59,478 nt of DNA, from the NCBI RefSeq assembly GCF_005144585.1, contig NZ_SSMQ01000077.1:1-59478 (forward strand), given 5' to 3'. The notes under the pieces were generated by a model. The model worked only from the letters and a program-made list of their open reading frames with translations, had not been told where the DNA came from and did no database searches. The stretch comes from Polyangium fumosum (GTDB lineage Bacteria; Myxococcota_A; Polyangia; Polyangiales; Polyangiaceae). This document shows positions 7,209-15,869 of this stretch, in pieces; position 1 is the stretch's first letter, and each line of letters begins with the position of its first letter. Both the position numbers and the translations under genes were made by a program.

Positions 7209-8396
7209 ATGTCTCTTTCTCCTGACGAGCACGACCTCAAGTACGAATTCTTCTTCCAGTCGTCCCGGGAGCTCCTTTGCGTGCTTCGCCAAGATGGGCG
7301 CATGATCCGCACGAACGAGGCGTTTCGGACGACGCTCGGGTACACGGAGTCATCCCTCGCGGCCGAGGACTTCACCCGGCTCGTGGTCCCCGAGGACGCA
7401 GCGCCGCTGCAAGCGTTCCTGCGGGCGAGCGCAGACGACGCAGAGCTCAAGCTCAATGCGAGGTTCGTGCACCGGGACCTGAGCCACCGGTCGCTCGTGT
7501 TTTCGCTGCGTCGCCTCGGCGGAAAGGTGTACGCGATCGGCGTCGAGGTCGAAGCGCAGGGCCCCGTGGACGAATGGAAGCGGCGGCGCGATCTGCTCCA
7601 GAAGATGCAATCGACGGGGAAAGTCGGAGCCTGGGACGTCGATCTCGCGACGTCGACCCAGTACTGGACCGAAGAGACGTACCGGATCCACGAGCTGCCC
7701 GTCGGATTCGATCCGAACGTCGACGTGTCGTTCTACACGCCAGAGCATCAGCCGCTCATCGGGGCAGCCTTCGAGGCATGCGCCCGCGAGGGCAAACCCT
7801 ACGATCTACAATTGCAGATCATCACGGCGAAGGGCCGTCGAATCTGGGTGCGCACCTCAGGCACGGCGATCATGGAGAACGGGAAGGTGACGCGGGTCAT
7901 CGGGGCCTTCCAGGACATCGACGACTACAAACGTCGCGAGATGGAGCTCGAAGAGAAGCTCGCCATCATCGAGAAGCAGCGCTCGGAGATCCACGCGCTC
8001 TCGGTGCCCATCATCCAGGTGTGGGACGATGTGCTCGCACTGCCCGTCATGGGCGAGCTCGATCAAGCACGCGCAGACGACATGACAGCGCGGCTGCTCG
8101 AAGCCGTCGTGGCCCACGCCGCGCGGTTCGTGATCCTCGACCTGACCGGCGTAGAAGCCGTAGACGAGGGGACAGCGGAGCGGCTCTCACGAATCCTCCG
8201 AGCCATCCGGCTCCTCGGCGCCGAAGGCTTCGTCACAGGAATCCGCCCAGGCCTGGCGCAAACGTTCATCTCCTGCTTCGGCAGCGGATTCGAAGGCGTG
8301 ACGACACTCCGGAACCTGCGCGAAGCCATCCAAACCTGCATGCGAGGCAGCACGCGGCGGCCGGCCGGTCGAGCGGCGCACGCCAAGGGAGTGTGA
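7209..8396 (+). CDS. PAS-PAS-STAS signalling protein (RsbR-like)
   Basis: The 395-residue cytoplasmic protein has a first PAS domain (about 10-120; FFFQSSRELLCVLRQDGRMI), a second PAS/PAC domain (about 135-240; GKVGAWDVDLATSTQYWTEE ending VIGAFQDIDDYKRRE), a short coiled coil, then a STAS domain (about 260-370; VPIIQVWDDVLALPVMGELD, FVILDLTGVEAVDEGTAERL). This is the layout of stressosome RsbR-type sensors. Odd: the residue after the conserved VD of the STAS loop is Glu rather than the usual Thr/Ser phospho-acceptor, which could mimic permanent phosphorylation. No kinase or phosphatase partner lies next to it. Confidence 0.85.
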   Translation: MSLSPDEHDLKYEFFFQSSRELLCVLRQDGRMIRTNEAFRTTLGYTESSLAAEDFTRLVVPEDAAPLQAFLRASADDAELKLNARFVHRDLSHRSLVFSLRRLGGKVYAIGVEVEAQGPVDEWKRRRDLLQKMQSTGKVGAWDVDLATSTQYWTEETYRIHELPVGFDPNVDVSFYTPEHQPLIGAAFEACAREGKPYDLQLQIITAKGRRIWVRTSGTAIMENGKVTRVIGAFQDIDDYKRREMELEEKLAIIEKQRSEIHALSVPIIQVWDDVLALPVMGELDQARADDMTARLLEAVVAHAARFVILDLTGVEAVDEGTAERLSRILRAIRLLGAEGFVTGIRPGLAQTFISCFGSGFEGVTTLRNLREAIQTCMRGSTRRPAGRAAHAKGV

Positions 8397-8404
8397 AGCG
8401 CGGA

Positions 8405-8530
8405 GCTGGGGCGTTGCCCCAGGCCCCACCAGGGGTTGTCCACCCCTGGACCCGGACCAGCGAGGCGCTGGACCCGGGGTCGATAAACTGCGCTCCGCGC
8501 AGTTCATCGAACGGCCAGTGGCAAGACCAC
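8405..8530 (-). repeat. Family A structured repeat, inverted copy 2
   Basis: Read on the minus strand, it has the same block order as 8608-8742: GTGGTCTTGCCAC, a hairpin GATGAACTGCGC/GCGCAGTTTATC, GGTCCAGCGCC/CTGGTCC, the GGGGTGGACAACCCC loop and a final GGGGC..GCCCC. With the copy on the right it forms a large inverted repeat of about 125-base arms around a 77-base centre. This fills the gap between two convergent genes. Confidence 0.65.
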
Positions 8531-8607
8531 AGGCGACCCCGCCCACCAAGGCCACAGCGCCGCAGGTTCAACCGGCAGCGTGTACGCCGCCGGCTCGAAA
8601 CCCACCT

Positions 8608-8742
8608 CCATGGTCTTGCCACGGGCCCGTTGGAAGAACTGCGCACCGCGCAGTTCTTCCACCTTCGGTCCAGGCCGTGCCTGGTCCGGGGTCGAGGGGG
8701 CGGACAGCCCCCCGCGGGGTCCGGGGCAGCGCCCCGGCGCGA
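8608..8742 (+). repeat. Family A structured repeat, copy 3
   Basis: It begins CCATGGTCTTGCCACGGG. Its first hairpin has a perfect 14-base stem (TGGAAGAACTGCGC at 8631-8644, complement at 8648-8661, loop ACC). A GGTCCAGGCCGTGCCTGGTCC block follows, then GGGGGCGGACAGCCCCC and GGTCCGGGGCAGCGCCCCGG. It ends at the stop codon of the AraC-type gene. Confidence 0.65.
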
Positions 8743-8744
8743 CC

Positions 8745-9623
8745 TTACCGCCGAGCGCTGCTCGTAGATGCCTCTGCGACGCCGCGGCGGTGCGCTGCTC
8801 GGAATGCGGAGGGGGTCATGCCGCGTGCGCGGCGGAAGACGCGGATGAAATGGGTTGGGTCGGCGTAGCCGACTCGTTCGGCGACGATGTCGATTCGTTC
8901 GTCGGATGTGATGAGCAGCCGCGCGGCTTCTGCGATGCGACCGGCGATGATCCATGCGCCGGCTGTCTTGCCGGTTGCTTGCCGGAGCGCTGTTGTCACG
9001 TGTGCGGGGGAGCGCCGTACGGCGCGGGCGACGTCGGCGAGCGAGATGGGCTGCATGCAATGCTTCTCGATGTAATCGAGTGCTTCGGCGACGAGCGGCG
9101 AGCTTGCGGTGGAGGGGTCTGGCGTGGGGAACGGCTGCGCGCGTAGCACTTCGGCGAGGATCAGGGCGACGAGGCTCTGGACGACGAGAGGGCCTGCGGG
9201 GGTTTGGGGGGCGCTCGTCTCCTGGCCGAGCTCGCGGAAGAGGCTGAGGAGGTGCTCGTGTCGGGTGGAAGGGACGGTCACGACTGCGGAGGCGCCGCTT
9301 CGTACGCGCTCGAACGGCGCGAGGAGGGGGCCGAGCTCTCGCGAGGGGAGGCATGGGATGCAGAGACCGAGGCCCCAGAGCTCCGCGTCTGCGGCGGTGA
9401 GCGTGCGATGCGGCTCGCCTGCGGGCACGACGAGCACGTCTCCTGCGCCGAGCTTGTGGCGCCCGCGTTGCTCGACGATCGCCGAGCCGCCTACGTAAAA
9501 ACACAGGACGGCGTGGTCGTGCGTGGCGGGCCGCGACGGGGCCCGCTCGGAGCAGGCCTGTGCCCGGTGGGCGACGAATGCGGCGCTGCGGTGCCCGGCG
9601 ATCTCCCAGCTCGTGCGGTCCAT
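8745..9623 (-). CDS. AraC family transcriptional regulator
   Basis: The 292-residue product has an N-terminal cupin-like sensor (THDHAVLCFYVGGSAIVEQR, LGAGDVLVVPAGEPHRTL) and a C-terminal AraC double helix-turn-helix (ISLADVARAVRRSPAHVTTA, IDIVAERVGYADPTHFIRVF then RRARGMTPSAFR). Both HTH halves are complete. The ATG at 9623 starts just before the sensor; an in-frame ATG at 9653 is possible. It is divergent from the HmuY-like gene with about 60 bp between, so it may control that secreted pair. Confidence 0.88.
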   Translation of the reverse strand: MDRTSWEIAGHRSAAFVAHRAQACSERAPSRPATHDHAVLCFYVGGSAIVEQRGRHKLGAGDVLVVPAGEPHRTLTAADAELWGLGLCIPCLPSRELGPLLAPFERVRSGASAVVTVPSTRHEHLLSLFRELGQETSAPQTPAGPLVVQSLVALILAEVLRAQPFPTPDPSTASSPLVAEALDYIEKHCMQPISLADVARAVRRSPAHVTTALRQATGKTAGAWIIAGRIAEAARLLITSDERIDIVAERVGYADPTHFIRVFRRARGMTPSAFRAAHRRGVAEASTSSARR

Positions 9624-9683
9624 GGGCGACCATCTTACCAGAGCGCGCGCCATGTGGACGGATCTCGTGGTAGCATCGCTTCG

Positions 9684-10514
9684 ATGCGTTTCTTCCTACC
9701 TATTTCTCTCCTGGGCTCTCTCCTCGTGTTCGTTCCTGCCTGTGGCTCGGATCCGGCGGAGCCCTCGGGCGCTGGCGCCTCTGGCGGCAGCGGCGGGGCT
9801 GGTGGCGGCGGTGGCGGTGGTGCCGGTGGTGCCGGCGGCGGCGAGCCGGCTGGTTGCAGCGAGCCGTCCGAGGTTCCTTGTGAAGATCAGGTCATTCAGG
9901 GGATGAACCTCCAGAATGACATCGCCCCCGGCCTCATCACGAATGAGCCGGACGGCAGTGGCTTCCGCACCGGGGTCGACGCGACCGCAGGCGGCGCGTT
10001 CGTCTCGGATCCGGACTCGTACGTGTATGGCAAGTTCACCGAGACGGGCCTCCAGAAGGTCGAGATCTCCGATGAGGATTCGATCGCGTCGATGGACTGG
10101 GACATCGCGTTCCGGCGCTACGTCGTGCGGATCAACAGCGGAAACTCCGGCCCCTCCTGCGTCACGGCCACGCGCACGAAGGTCGACACGAAGTACGAGG
10201 AGGTCTCGGAGGCGCCCGATCTCCCGTTCCGCAAGGACGAGTACTTCTCCGAGGCTTGCGAGTTGATCCCGGATGGGTCGGGGTTGCCCGGGTCTCCGGC
10301 GACCGCGCTCTCGGGCTTCTGGACGTACACCTCGTGCGTGAAGATGACCGGGACCGTCTACGCGATTCGCCTCGCCGACGGTCGGGCGGTGAAGTTCATC
10401 GTGGATACGTGGTACGAGCCGTCCGTGCAGGAGCAGTGCAACATGACGGACTCGATCCCGATGATGAACACCGGCTCTGCGAACTTCCGCATCCGCTGGG
10501 CGTTCCTGCCGTGA
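9684..10514 (+). CDS. HmuY-like lipoprotein
   Basis: The 276-residue lipoprotein has lipobox VPAC (Cys20), then a Gly/Ser/Ala-rich spacer from residue 28 to about 55 typical of myxobacterial surface lipoproteins. The folded part carries the HmuY pattern of wide beta strands: SYVYGKFTETGLQKVEISDE, MDWDIAFRRYVVRINSGNSG, and SGFWTYTSCVKMTGTVYAIR. Known: HmuY of Bacteroidetes binds haem, but most myxobacterial members are untested. It overlaps the next gene by four bases, so the two are translationally coupled. Haem or iron use is inference. Confidence 0.75.
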   Translation: MRFFLPISLLGSLLVFVPACGSDPAEPSGAGASGGSGGAGGGGGGGAGGAGGGEPAGCSEPSEVPCEDQVIQGMNLQNDIAPGLITNEPDGSGFRTGVDATAGGAFVSDPDSYVYGKFTETGLQKVEISDEDSIASMDWDIAFRRYVVRINSGNSGPSCVTATRTKVDTKYEEVSEAPDLPFRKDEYFSEACELIPDGSGLPGSPATALSGFWTYTSCVKMTGTVYAIRLADGRAVKFIVDTWYEPSVQEQCNMTDSIPMMNTGSANFRIRWAFLP

Positions 10515-12112
10515 GGGCGGCTCGCCTCGTCGGGATGGCCGCGCTCTCTGTGCTCGCCGCGTGCGGGCCGGAGGGCGCGGGGCTGGGGGGGCTTGGAGGC
10601 GATGGGCCGGCGCTCGCGCCCCTCGACCGGCCGGATACGCCGGGCAATGGGTTGCAATTCAATTTCGAGCCGGGTGACGTCGTGGAGACGTTTGGCTCGC
10701 CCGGGGGGAAGTTCCTCGTCCATTTTACGCTCGCGGGCCCGCATGCGGTGCCGCTGGCGGACGCGGACGGCTCGGGCGCGCCCGATTTCGTGGAGCAGGT
10801 GGCGTCGGTCTACGACGAGGTGCTCGGCCATTACGAGGGGATGGGGTTCCGGCCGCCGCGCAGCGACGAGGGGCTGCCGGACAACGGGGGGGATGGCCGG
10901 TTCGACGTCTACCTCGTCGATTTCGCGGGGATCGGCGACGGCACCTACCAGACCGACACGTGCGGGCCGGACAAGCCGGATCAATGCACCGGCTACATGG
11001 TCCAGGAGAACGATTACAAGGGGTACAGCTACCCGTCGACGCTCGTCGCGAACCGCATCCTCGGCAGCCACGAGTTTTTTCATGCCGTCCAGGCCGCCTA
11101 CGATCACGGCCAGGGGAGCGTCTTCAACGAGGGGACCGCGGTATGGGCCACCGAGTCGTTTGATCCCACGCTCCCCGATTTCGAGGCGTTCATCGACGGC
11201 TACCTCGACAACGTCGACCGCTCGCTCGACGTGCCCCTGCCCGGGCCCGTGGATCCGTTCAGCTACGGCAGCGCGATCTTCTTCCAGTTCCTGGAGGAGC
11301 GATACGGCGACGGCACGATCCGCACGTTGCTCGAAAAGACCGAGGACGGCGCGGACGACGTGGCCGATCCGAACTGGCTCGACGTGCTCGATCCGACGCT
11401 CGCCGCAGCGGACGGCGCGTCCTTCCCCGCGGCGTTCGTCGAGTTCGCCACGTGGAACCTCTTCACGGCCCAGAGCGCCGATCCGACGCGCGGGTATACG
11501 GACGGCGCCAAGTATGCGCCCGTCCACATGGAGAGCGTCGCCGCGCCGTACACGGACGTCCTGCGGGTGTTTTATGCATCCTCCCAGTACTACCGGGTCG
11601 GGACGGGCGGGCGCGGGCAGATGACCGCGGCCCTCGCCACGCCGGAGGACGCCGCGGAGCAGGTCGACGATCTCGCCTTGCTCGTCACGACCCGCACGGG
11701 CACCACGGTCGGCCCCGTCGTTCGGGCGCTCGACGTGCGCGCGGGCGCCGATCCGATCGATACATCGAGCGCCGACGATCTCGTCGTCGTCGTCGTGAAC
11801 ACCGCCCAAGCGGGCAACTCCCGCAAGCCGACCCTTTGCATCGGCTCCCCCGACGAGGTCGAGGCCTGCAAAACCGCCGTCGAGAGCTCCGGCAGCGGAG
11901 GCGGCGGTGGCGGCGGGAGCGGCGGCGCAGGCGGGAGCGGCAGCGGCGGCGGCGGCGGCGATCCCATCAACCCGGGTGACCCCGGCGACTGCGGCTGCGC
12001 GTTTTCTCCCGCCCCCGCGAGCCCCGGCCTCGCGGCGCTCGGGGCCCTCGTGCTCCTCGGTCACCGCCGCGCGCGCCGTCGCAACGACAGGCCCGCGAGC
12101 AAGGCCCCGTAA
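10511..12112 (+). CDS. MXAN_6640-type putative metalloprotease with MYXO-CTERM tail
   Basis: The 533-residue product starts at a GTG that overlaps the TGA of the HmuY-like gene (GTGA). It has a lipoprotein-like N-terminus (ALSVLAACGPEG). The domain has DADGSGAPDFVEQVASVYDE, a zinc motif H187-EFF-H191 in ILGSHEFFHAVQAAYDH, and NEGTAVWATE, which probably supplies the third ligand. Near the C-terminus is a Gly/Ser-rich linker, then GDCGCAFSPAP, a hydrophobic helix and RRARRR: a MYXO-CTERM sorting tail. It is therefore expected at the cell surface. The last 52 bases overlap the convergent subtilase gene. Confidence 0.85.
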   Translation: MRAARLVGMAALSVLAACGPEGAGLGGLGGDGPALAPLDRPDTPGNGLQFNFEPGDVVETFGSPGGKFLVHFTLAGPHAVPLADADGSGAPDFVEQVASVYDEVLGHYEGMGFRPPRSDEGLPDNGGDGRFDVYLVDFAGIGDGTYQTDTCGPDKPDQCTGYMVQENDYKGYSYPSTLVANRILGSHEFFHAVQAAYDHGQGSVFNEGTAVWATESFDPTLPDFEAFIDGYLDNVDRSLDVPLPGPVDPFSYGSAIFFQFLEERYGDGTIRTLLEKTEDGADDVADPNWLDVLDPTLAAADGASFPAAFVEFATWNLFTAQSADPTRGYTDGAKYAPVHMESVAAPYTDVLRVFYASSQYYRVGTGGRGQMTAALATPEDAAEQVDDLALLVTTRTGTTVGPVVRALDVRAGADPIDTSSADDLVVVVVNTAQAGNSRKPTLCIGSPDEVEACKTAVESSGSGGGGGGGSGGAGGSGSGGGGGDPINPGDPGDCGCAFSPAPASPGLAALGALVLLGHRRARRRNDRPASKAP

Positions 12113-13623
12113 AACGCCCCCGCCATCCATGTGTCCCCGCCCGCCCGGCCCGCCCGGCAGGCGCAGCCCGCGTCCTCTTCGGTCTCGGCGGGCGGATTCG
12201 GCGTCGTCACCGGCGGCTCCACGTCCCCGAGCGCCGCTGTCAGCGCGGCGACCGGGTCCACGATGCCGTGACCAAACACCACGTCATGCCCGGCCGCGTC
12301 CGGCGTCGCGTACGGCGCGGGCCTCGCGGTCTCGACGAGCAAGTCCACGATTTCGGCCGAGCGCAGCTCCGGCGCGGCGCTCGCGACGAGCGCGGCCACG
12401 CCGGCGGCCACGGGGCACGCCGAGGAGGTGCCGCCGAAGTTGAGCGTGTAATCGGTCGGATCGAGCCCGCCCGGCCCCACGATGTCGGTCGTGAGCGTGC
12501 CGATGGGCGCGACGAGGTCGAGCGACGCGCCGAAATTCGTGAAGAACGTCTTGTCGTCGAACTGGTTGATCGCGCCGATCGTGAGCACGCCGCGCACGGC
12601 GTTGAGCTCGTCGTCGCCGAGCTTGCGGTTGTCGTTGCCGGCCGCGAAGACCACGACCGCGCCCTTGCCGCCGCGGCCGTTGTCGAAGACGTTGTCGATC
12701 GCGTCGCGCAGCGCCGCAGGCACGGGCATGGCCTCGACGTACCCCCAGCTATTCGAGACGACGGCGGCGCCCGTTTGCAGCGCGAAATCGAAGGCCTTGA
12801 TGGGCGCGGAGAGCGGCGTGGCCTCGTCGGCGAGCATGCGGACGCAGCGCAGGCGGCATTCCGGGCAGGCGCCCGCGATGCCGACGCCGTTGTTCGTGGC
12901 CGCGCCGATGATCCCGGCGCACGCCGTGCCGTGCTCGGCGCCCGAGAACGCCGGGTCGTAGCTCGGGTCGTCGTCGCCGTCGACCACGTCGACGCCCGGA
13001 TCGAGCTTGCCCTGGAGATCGGGGTGCGTGAGATCGCAGCCGCTGTCGATGACGACGACCGTGGTCGCCGCGTCGCCCTGCGTGATGCCCCAGGCCTCGG
13101 ACATGCGCATGCTCTCGTCGCCGAAATACCATTGTCCGGAGAAACGCGGGTCGTTCGGGGTAAAGGGCGCGCCGCGGCGCTCCATGCGGACGTAGAGGTT
13201 CGGCACGGCGTCGCGCACGCCTTCGGTGCGCGCGTCGGGGCGCGCGAGGTGGGCGGCGATGGAGAGGCCGTCCTCGCCGGCCGTGTCCTCCACGAGAAAG
13301 AGGCCGATCGAGGGCATGAGCGGCTCGACGAGGCGATAGCCGCGGCGCGCGAGGGCCTCTTCGCCGCCCGGATCGAGGCGGACGACGGCGGTGTGGTCGA
13401 TCGAGGCCAGAAACGACCGCGATCCGTACCGAAGGCGGACGGGCTTCAGGCTTCGGCCGCGGGGATCGAGGGCCGCCGCGCCGAGGCGCTCGGCCGTGAC
13501 GGCTTGGCCTCCGTCGAGGAAGGTCGACGCCTCGGGCGGGGGCGCGGCGTGGGCGAGCGGCGCGGCGAGGAGCGTCGCGAGGAGCGGGAGGATCGTGCGA
13601 GCGTGCTGGATTCGGGGAGCCAT
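12061..13623 (-). CDS. S8 subtilisin-like serine protease with MYXO-CTERM tail
   Basis: The 520-residue product has a signal peptide (TILPLLATLLAAPLAHAAPP), a pro-region of about 140 residues and a subtilase domain. The catalytic triad is visible: Asp in VVVIDSGCDLTHPDLQG, His in GAEHGTACAGIIGA and Ser in GGTSSACPVAAGVAAL, with Asn of the oxyanion hole in AAGNDNR. The C-terminus has a Pro/Glu linker, GCACRAG, a hydrophobic helix and RRRARR, a MYXO-CTERM tail for surface sorting. It runs convergently into the metalloprotease gene; the overlap codes for both Arg-rich tails. Confidence 0.93.
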   Translation of the reverse strand: MAPRIQHARTILPLLATLLAAPLAHAAPPPEASTFLDGGQAVTAERLGAAALDPRGRSLKPVRLRYGSRSFLASIDHTAVVRLDPGGEEALARRGYRLVEPLMPSIGLFLVEDTAGEDGLSIAAHLARPDARTEGVRDAVPNLYVRMERRGAPFTPNDPRFSGQWYFGDESMRMSEAWGITQGDAATTVVVIDSGCDLTHPDLQGKLDPGVDVVDGDDDPSYDPAFSGAEHGTACAGIIGAATNNGVGIAGACPECRLRCVRMLADEATPLSAPIKAFDFALQTGAAVVSNSWGYVEAMPVPAALRDAIDNVFDNGRGGKGAVVVFAAGNDNRKLGDDELNAVRGVLTIGAINQFDDKTFFTNFGASLDLVAPIGTLTTDIVGPGGLDPTDYTLNFGGTSSACPVAAGVAALVASAAPELRSAEIVDLLVETARPAPYATPDAAGHDVVFGHGIVDPVAALTAALGDVEPPVTTPNPPAETEEDAGCACRAGRAGGDTWMAGAFYGALLAGLSLRRRARR

Positions 13624-13706
13624 GCGGCCTCCGGGGCGAGGGGTCCTGCCGCGCAGTGTACGCCGAGCCTTGACGGGACGCGCGGCCTCGTGTCTTTTGA
13701 GCCGCG

Positions 13707-14975
13707 ATGGTCTCGATGCGCGCTTCGATTCCCCTCGCCGCCCTCGCCTCCCTCGTGGCTTGCCAGGATGGAGGCGTGTCCCCGCCGCCCGCGCTTTCGG
13801 CCACGCCCCAGGCCCCGGCGCCCACGGCGTCGGCTTCGGCGGCCCCGACGGGCGCGGCCCTCGGCGCGGACCTGCCCCGGCCGAAGCGCCCGAAGACCCG
13901 CGAGGCGCCGAGCCCCGAGAAGATGCGCGCGTACCGAAAGCACCTCACGGAGGGGCGGCTCCTCGGCGGGAAGTCGCAATGGCCGGAGGCGATCAAGGAG
14001 TTCGAAAAGGCGCTCGCCGTGGTGCCGGGCGACGCGCCCGCGCTGACGGAGCTCGGCTGGGCGGCGTTCAAGGCCGGCGAGCTCGACCGCGCCAAGCAAT
14101 CGAACGAGGAGGCCCTCCGCCGCACGACGAGCCCGAAGCTCCAGGCGATGGCGCATTACAACCTCGGCCGTATCGCCGAGGAGCGCAAGGATCCGAAGGC
14201 CGCGCTCGACCATTACCGGAAATCGGTCGCGCTCCGGCCGAACGAGACGGTGGAGAAGCGGATCGCGGAGCTTTCGAAGCAAGAGAAGGCGCCCGCGGCG
14301 CCGGCGGCCGAGCCCCTGCCCTGCCAGACCGCGGCGGTGAAGATCGCCGACGTCTGCGCCTGCCTCACGAAGCCGGAGCCGGGGGATCCGGAGGCGCCGC
14401 GGCCGTGCGAGCCGGTGAAAGAGCCCAAACTCCCCCGGCCCGAGCTCACGTTGCTGGAGGCGCAGACGGGCGTCTTTCAGACGGACTGGATCCTCGTCGC
14501 CAAGGGCGACAAGGGGTTTGTTCCTGTCGGGAAGATCGGATCGACGCACAACCCGGGTGCGTTCGGCATTTACGAGGAGCTCTCGATCCCCACGGTAACT
14601 GAAAAGACGGCCGGCAAGACGACCGTGCTCTGGTTCGAGGCGCGGCGGGATCGGCACGACTCGGACATGGGGATCGACGAATACGAGGAGGAGACGGTCC
14701 GGACCGTGACCCTGTGCGTGCCGCCCCAGGGAAAAACGACGGAATGGAAATGCCCGCTCACGGTGCCCGTGGAGCGCACGTACATCCGCGACCGCATGCA
14801 GCTCGAAGGTTTTACGCCGGACGCCGAGACGCGCAAGCTCATGACGAAGGGGCTGCCGATCAAGGAAGGCTGGGCGCTCGACGTGAAGCTCGGCGAGGGC
14901 AAGGCCGAGGTGAGCGTCACCGGGGGCAAGCCGCCGGCCCAGGTGGCCGCCCTCGTGGGATCCCACCCGCTTTAG
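13707..14975 (+). CDS. TPR-repeat lipoprotein
   Basis: The 422-residue product has lipobox SLVAC (Cys19) and a Pro/Ala/Ser-rich spacer to about residue 55. Three TPR-like helical pairs follow at about 75-190 (WPEAIKEFEKALAVVPGDAP, ALTELGWAAFKAGELDRAK, AMAHYNLGRIAEERKDPKAA). The C-terminal half has paired Cys (CQTAAVKIADVCAC) and a beta-rich domain. Function unknown; probably a periplasmic-face scaffold. A palindromic repeat begins right at its stop codon. Confidence 0.75.
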   Translation: MVSMRASIPLAALASLVACQDGGVSPPPALSATPQAPAPTASASAAPTGAALGADLPRPKRPKTREAPSPEKMRAYRKHLTEGRLLGGKSQWPEAIKEFEKALAVVPGDAPALTELGWAAFKAGELDRAKQSNEEALRRTTSPKLQAMAHYNLGRIAEERKDPKAALDHYRKSVALRPNETVEKRIAELSKQEKAPAAPAAEPLPCQTAAVKIADVCACLTKPEPGDPEAPRPCEPVKEPKLPRPELTLLEAQTGVFQTDWILVAKGDKGFVPVGKIGSTHNPGAFGIYEELSIPTVTEKTAGKTTVLWFEARRDRHDSDMGIDEYEEETVRTVTLCVPPQGKTTEWKCPLTVPVERTYIRDRMQLEGFTPDAETRKLMTKGLPIKEGWALDVKLGEGKAEVSVTGGKPPAQVAALVGSHPL

Positions 14976-15040
14976 TCCCGAGGGAGACGCCTCGCGTCCC
15001 CCTCTCGTCCGGGCAAAGCCCGGACGATTCACCCCCCGAG
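14975..15040 (+). repeat. Palindromic 66-bp repeat (family B), copy 1
   Basis: It starts inside the TAG of the TPR gene and folds as two hairpins: GAGGGAGACGCC/GCGTCCCCCTC and CGTCCGGGCAAAGCCCGGACG. The inverted second copy at 53959-54024 has the same length with only three differences. At both places it follows the 3' end of a gene, so a terminator or REP-like role is likely. Confidence 0.7.
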
Positions 15041-15110
15041 AACAGTTCTAGCACCCCTGACCCGGCGTAACCCGCTGGATCCGCGTCCTGCTGATGACGG
15101 ATCGGCGCCG

Positions 15111-15374
15111 TTGGCGCGTGTTGGTGCCACTTCGGAACCCGTGGCCGCCCTTTGGGGCGTCCCCGGAGCGGCGCGCAGGACCCTTCTGGCTGTGCTCGTG
15201 CAGGGTGAGGTCACGGCGGCGGCAGCGGGCGACCTCGACGCCGCGGTCGTGGCGCATGAGGCTGCCGATCAGCTCCTCGGGATGCTCCCCGACCCCGACC
15301 CCGACGACACCGCAGCGGTGCGGGCAGCGCACACGGCCGTCGCCGTGCTTCTCCGGGCCATGAAGCGACGATGA
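15111..15374 (+). CDS. Small unknown helical protein
   Basis: Up to 87 residues from a TTG. The sequence has even helical periodicity (AAAAGDLDAAVVAHEAADQL, TAAVRAAHTAVAVLLRAMKR) and a terminator-like hairpin just after its stop, which supports a real gene. No good ribosome site is visible, the start is uncertain and no family was recognised. Confidence 0.4.
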   Translation: MARVGATSEPVAALWGVPGAARRTLLAVLVQGEVTAAAAGDLDAAVVAHEAADQLLGMLPDPDPDDTAAVRAAHTAVAVLLRAMKRR

Positions 15375-15381
15375 GCCATCC

Positions 15382-15419
15382 TCCCGCGAGCCCCCTCGCA
15401 TCCGGGGGGGCTCGCGGGA
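15382..15419 (+). terminator. Hairpin terminator after the small ORF
   Basis: A perfect 14-base stem (TCCCGCGAGCCCCC at 15382-15395 and its complement at 15406-15419) has a 10-base loop and is followed by TCGTTTGT. Confidence 0.55.
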
Positions 15420-15500
15420 TCGTTTGTCCGCGGGGTTTGTCTCAGCGAGGGAGCTGTGGTAGGGATCTCGGACACCCTCATGCGCGAGTTGGGAGGAACT

Positions 15501-15842
15501 GTGCCGAGACGAACCGAACCCAAGCCGCTCTGCCTGAAAGTTGGCGCTCGTATCCGCGAACTGCGAACCGAGCGCGGCATGTCCTTGCAGGATCTCGCCG
15601 AAGCTGGCGCCCTGTCGAAAGGCCACCTGTCGAGCATCGAGCAGGGCCTCGCGGCGATCACCATCGAGACCGTCGAACGCATCGCAGCCGCGCTCGGCGT
15701 GTCTCCGTTCTGCGTCATCACCTTCCCGGAAGACGACGAGCTGGATCGGATCGCCGATCTGGCCCGGAAGCTGCCGAAGGGCGAGCGCCGGAAACTTCGG
15801 AAGGAGCTCGAAGGGCGCACGACGCACGAGCCTCCGGCGTAG
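15501..15842 (+). CDS. XRE family HTH transcriptional regulator
   Basis: The 113-residue product has a Cro/C1-type HTH at about residues 14-67: VGARIRELRTERGMSLQDLA then GALSKGHLSSIEQGLAAITI. The C-terminus is a charged helix. The GTG at 15501 was chosen because GGAGG lies 4 bases upstream. It is convergent with the three-gene operon at 15870-17200 and may regulate it, although no operator was identified. Confidence 0.85.
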   Translation: MPRRTEPKPLCLKVGARIRELRTERGMSLQDLAEAGALSKGHLSSIEQGLAAITIETVERIAAALGVSPFCVITFPEDDELDRIADLARKLPKGERRKLRKELEGRTTHEPPA

Positions 15843-15869
15843 CTCGCTGGCGGGGCCTCCTCGCCGCTG

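Noticed and set aside
10358-12130. Long minus-strand open frame opposite the HmuY-like and metalloprotease genes
   Set aside because: It crosses two well-supported genes on the other strand and has no domain.
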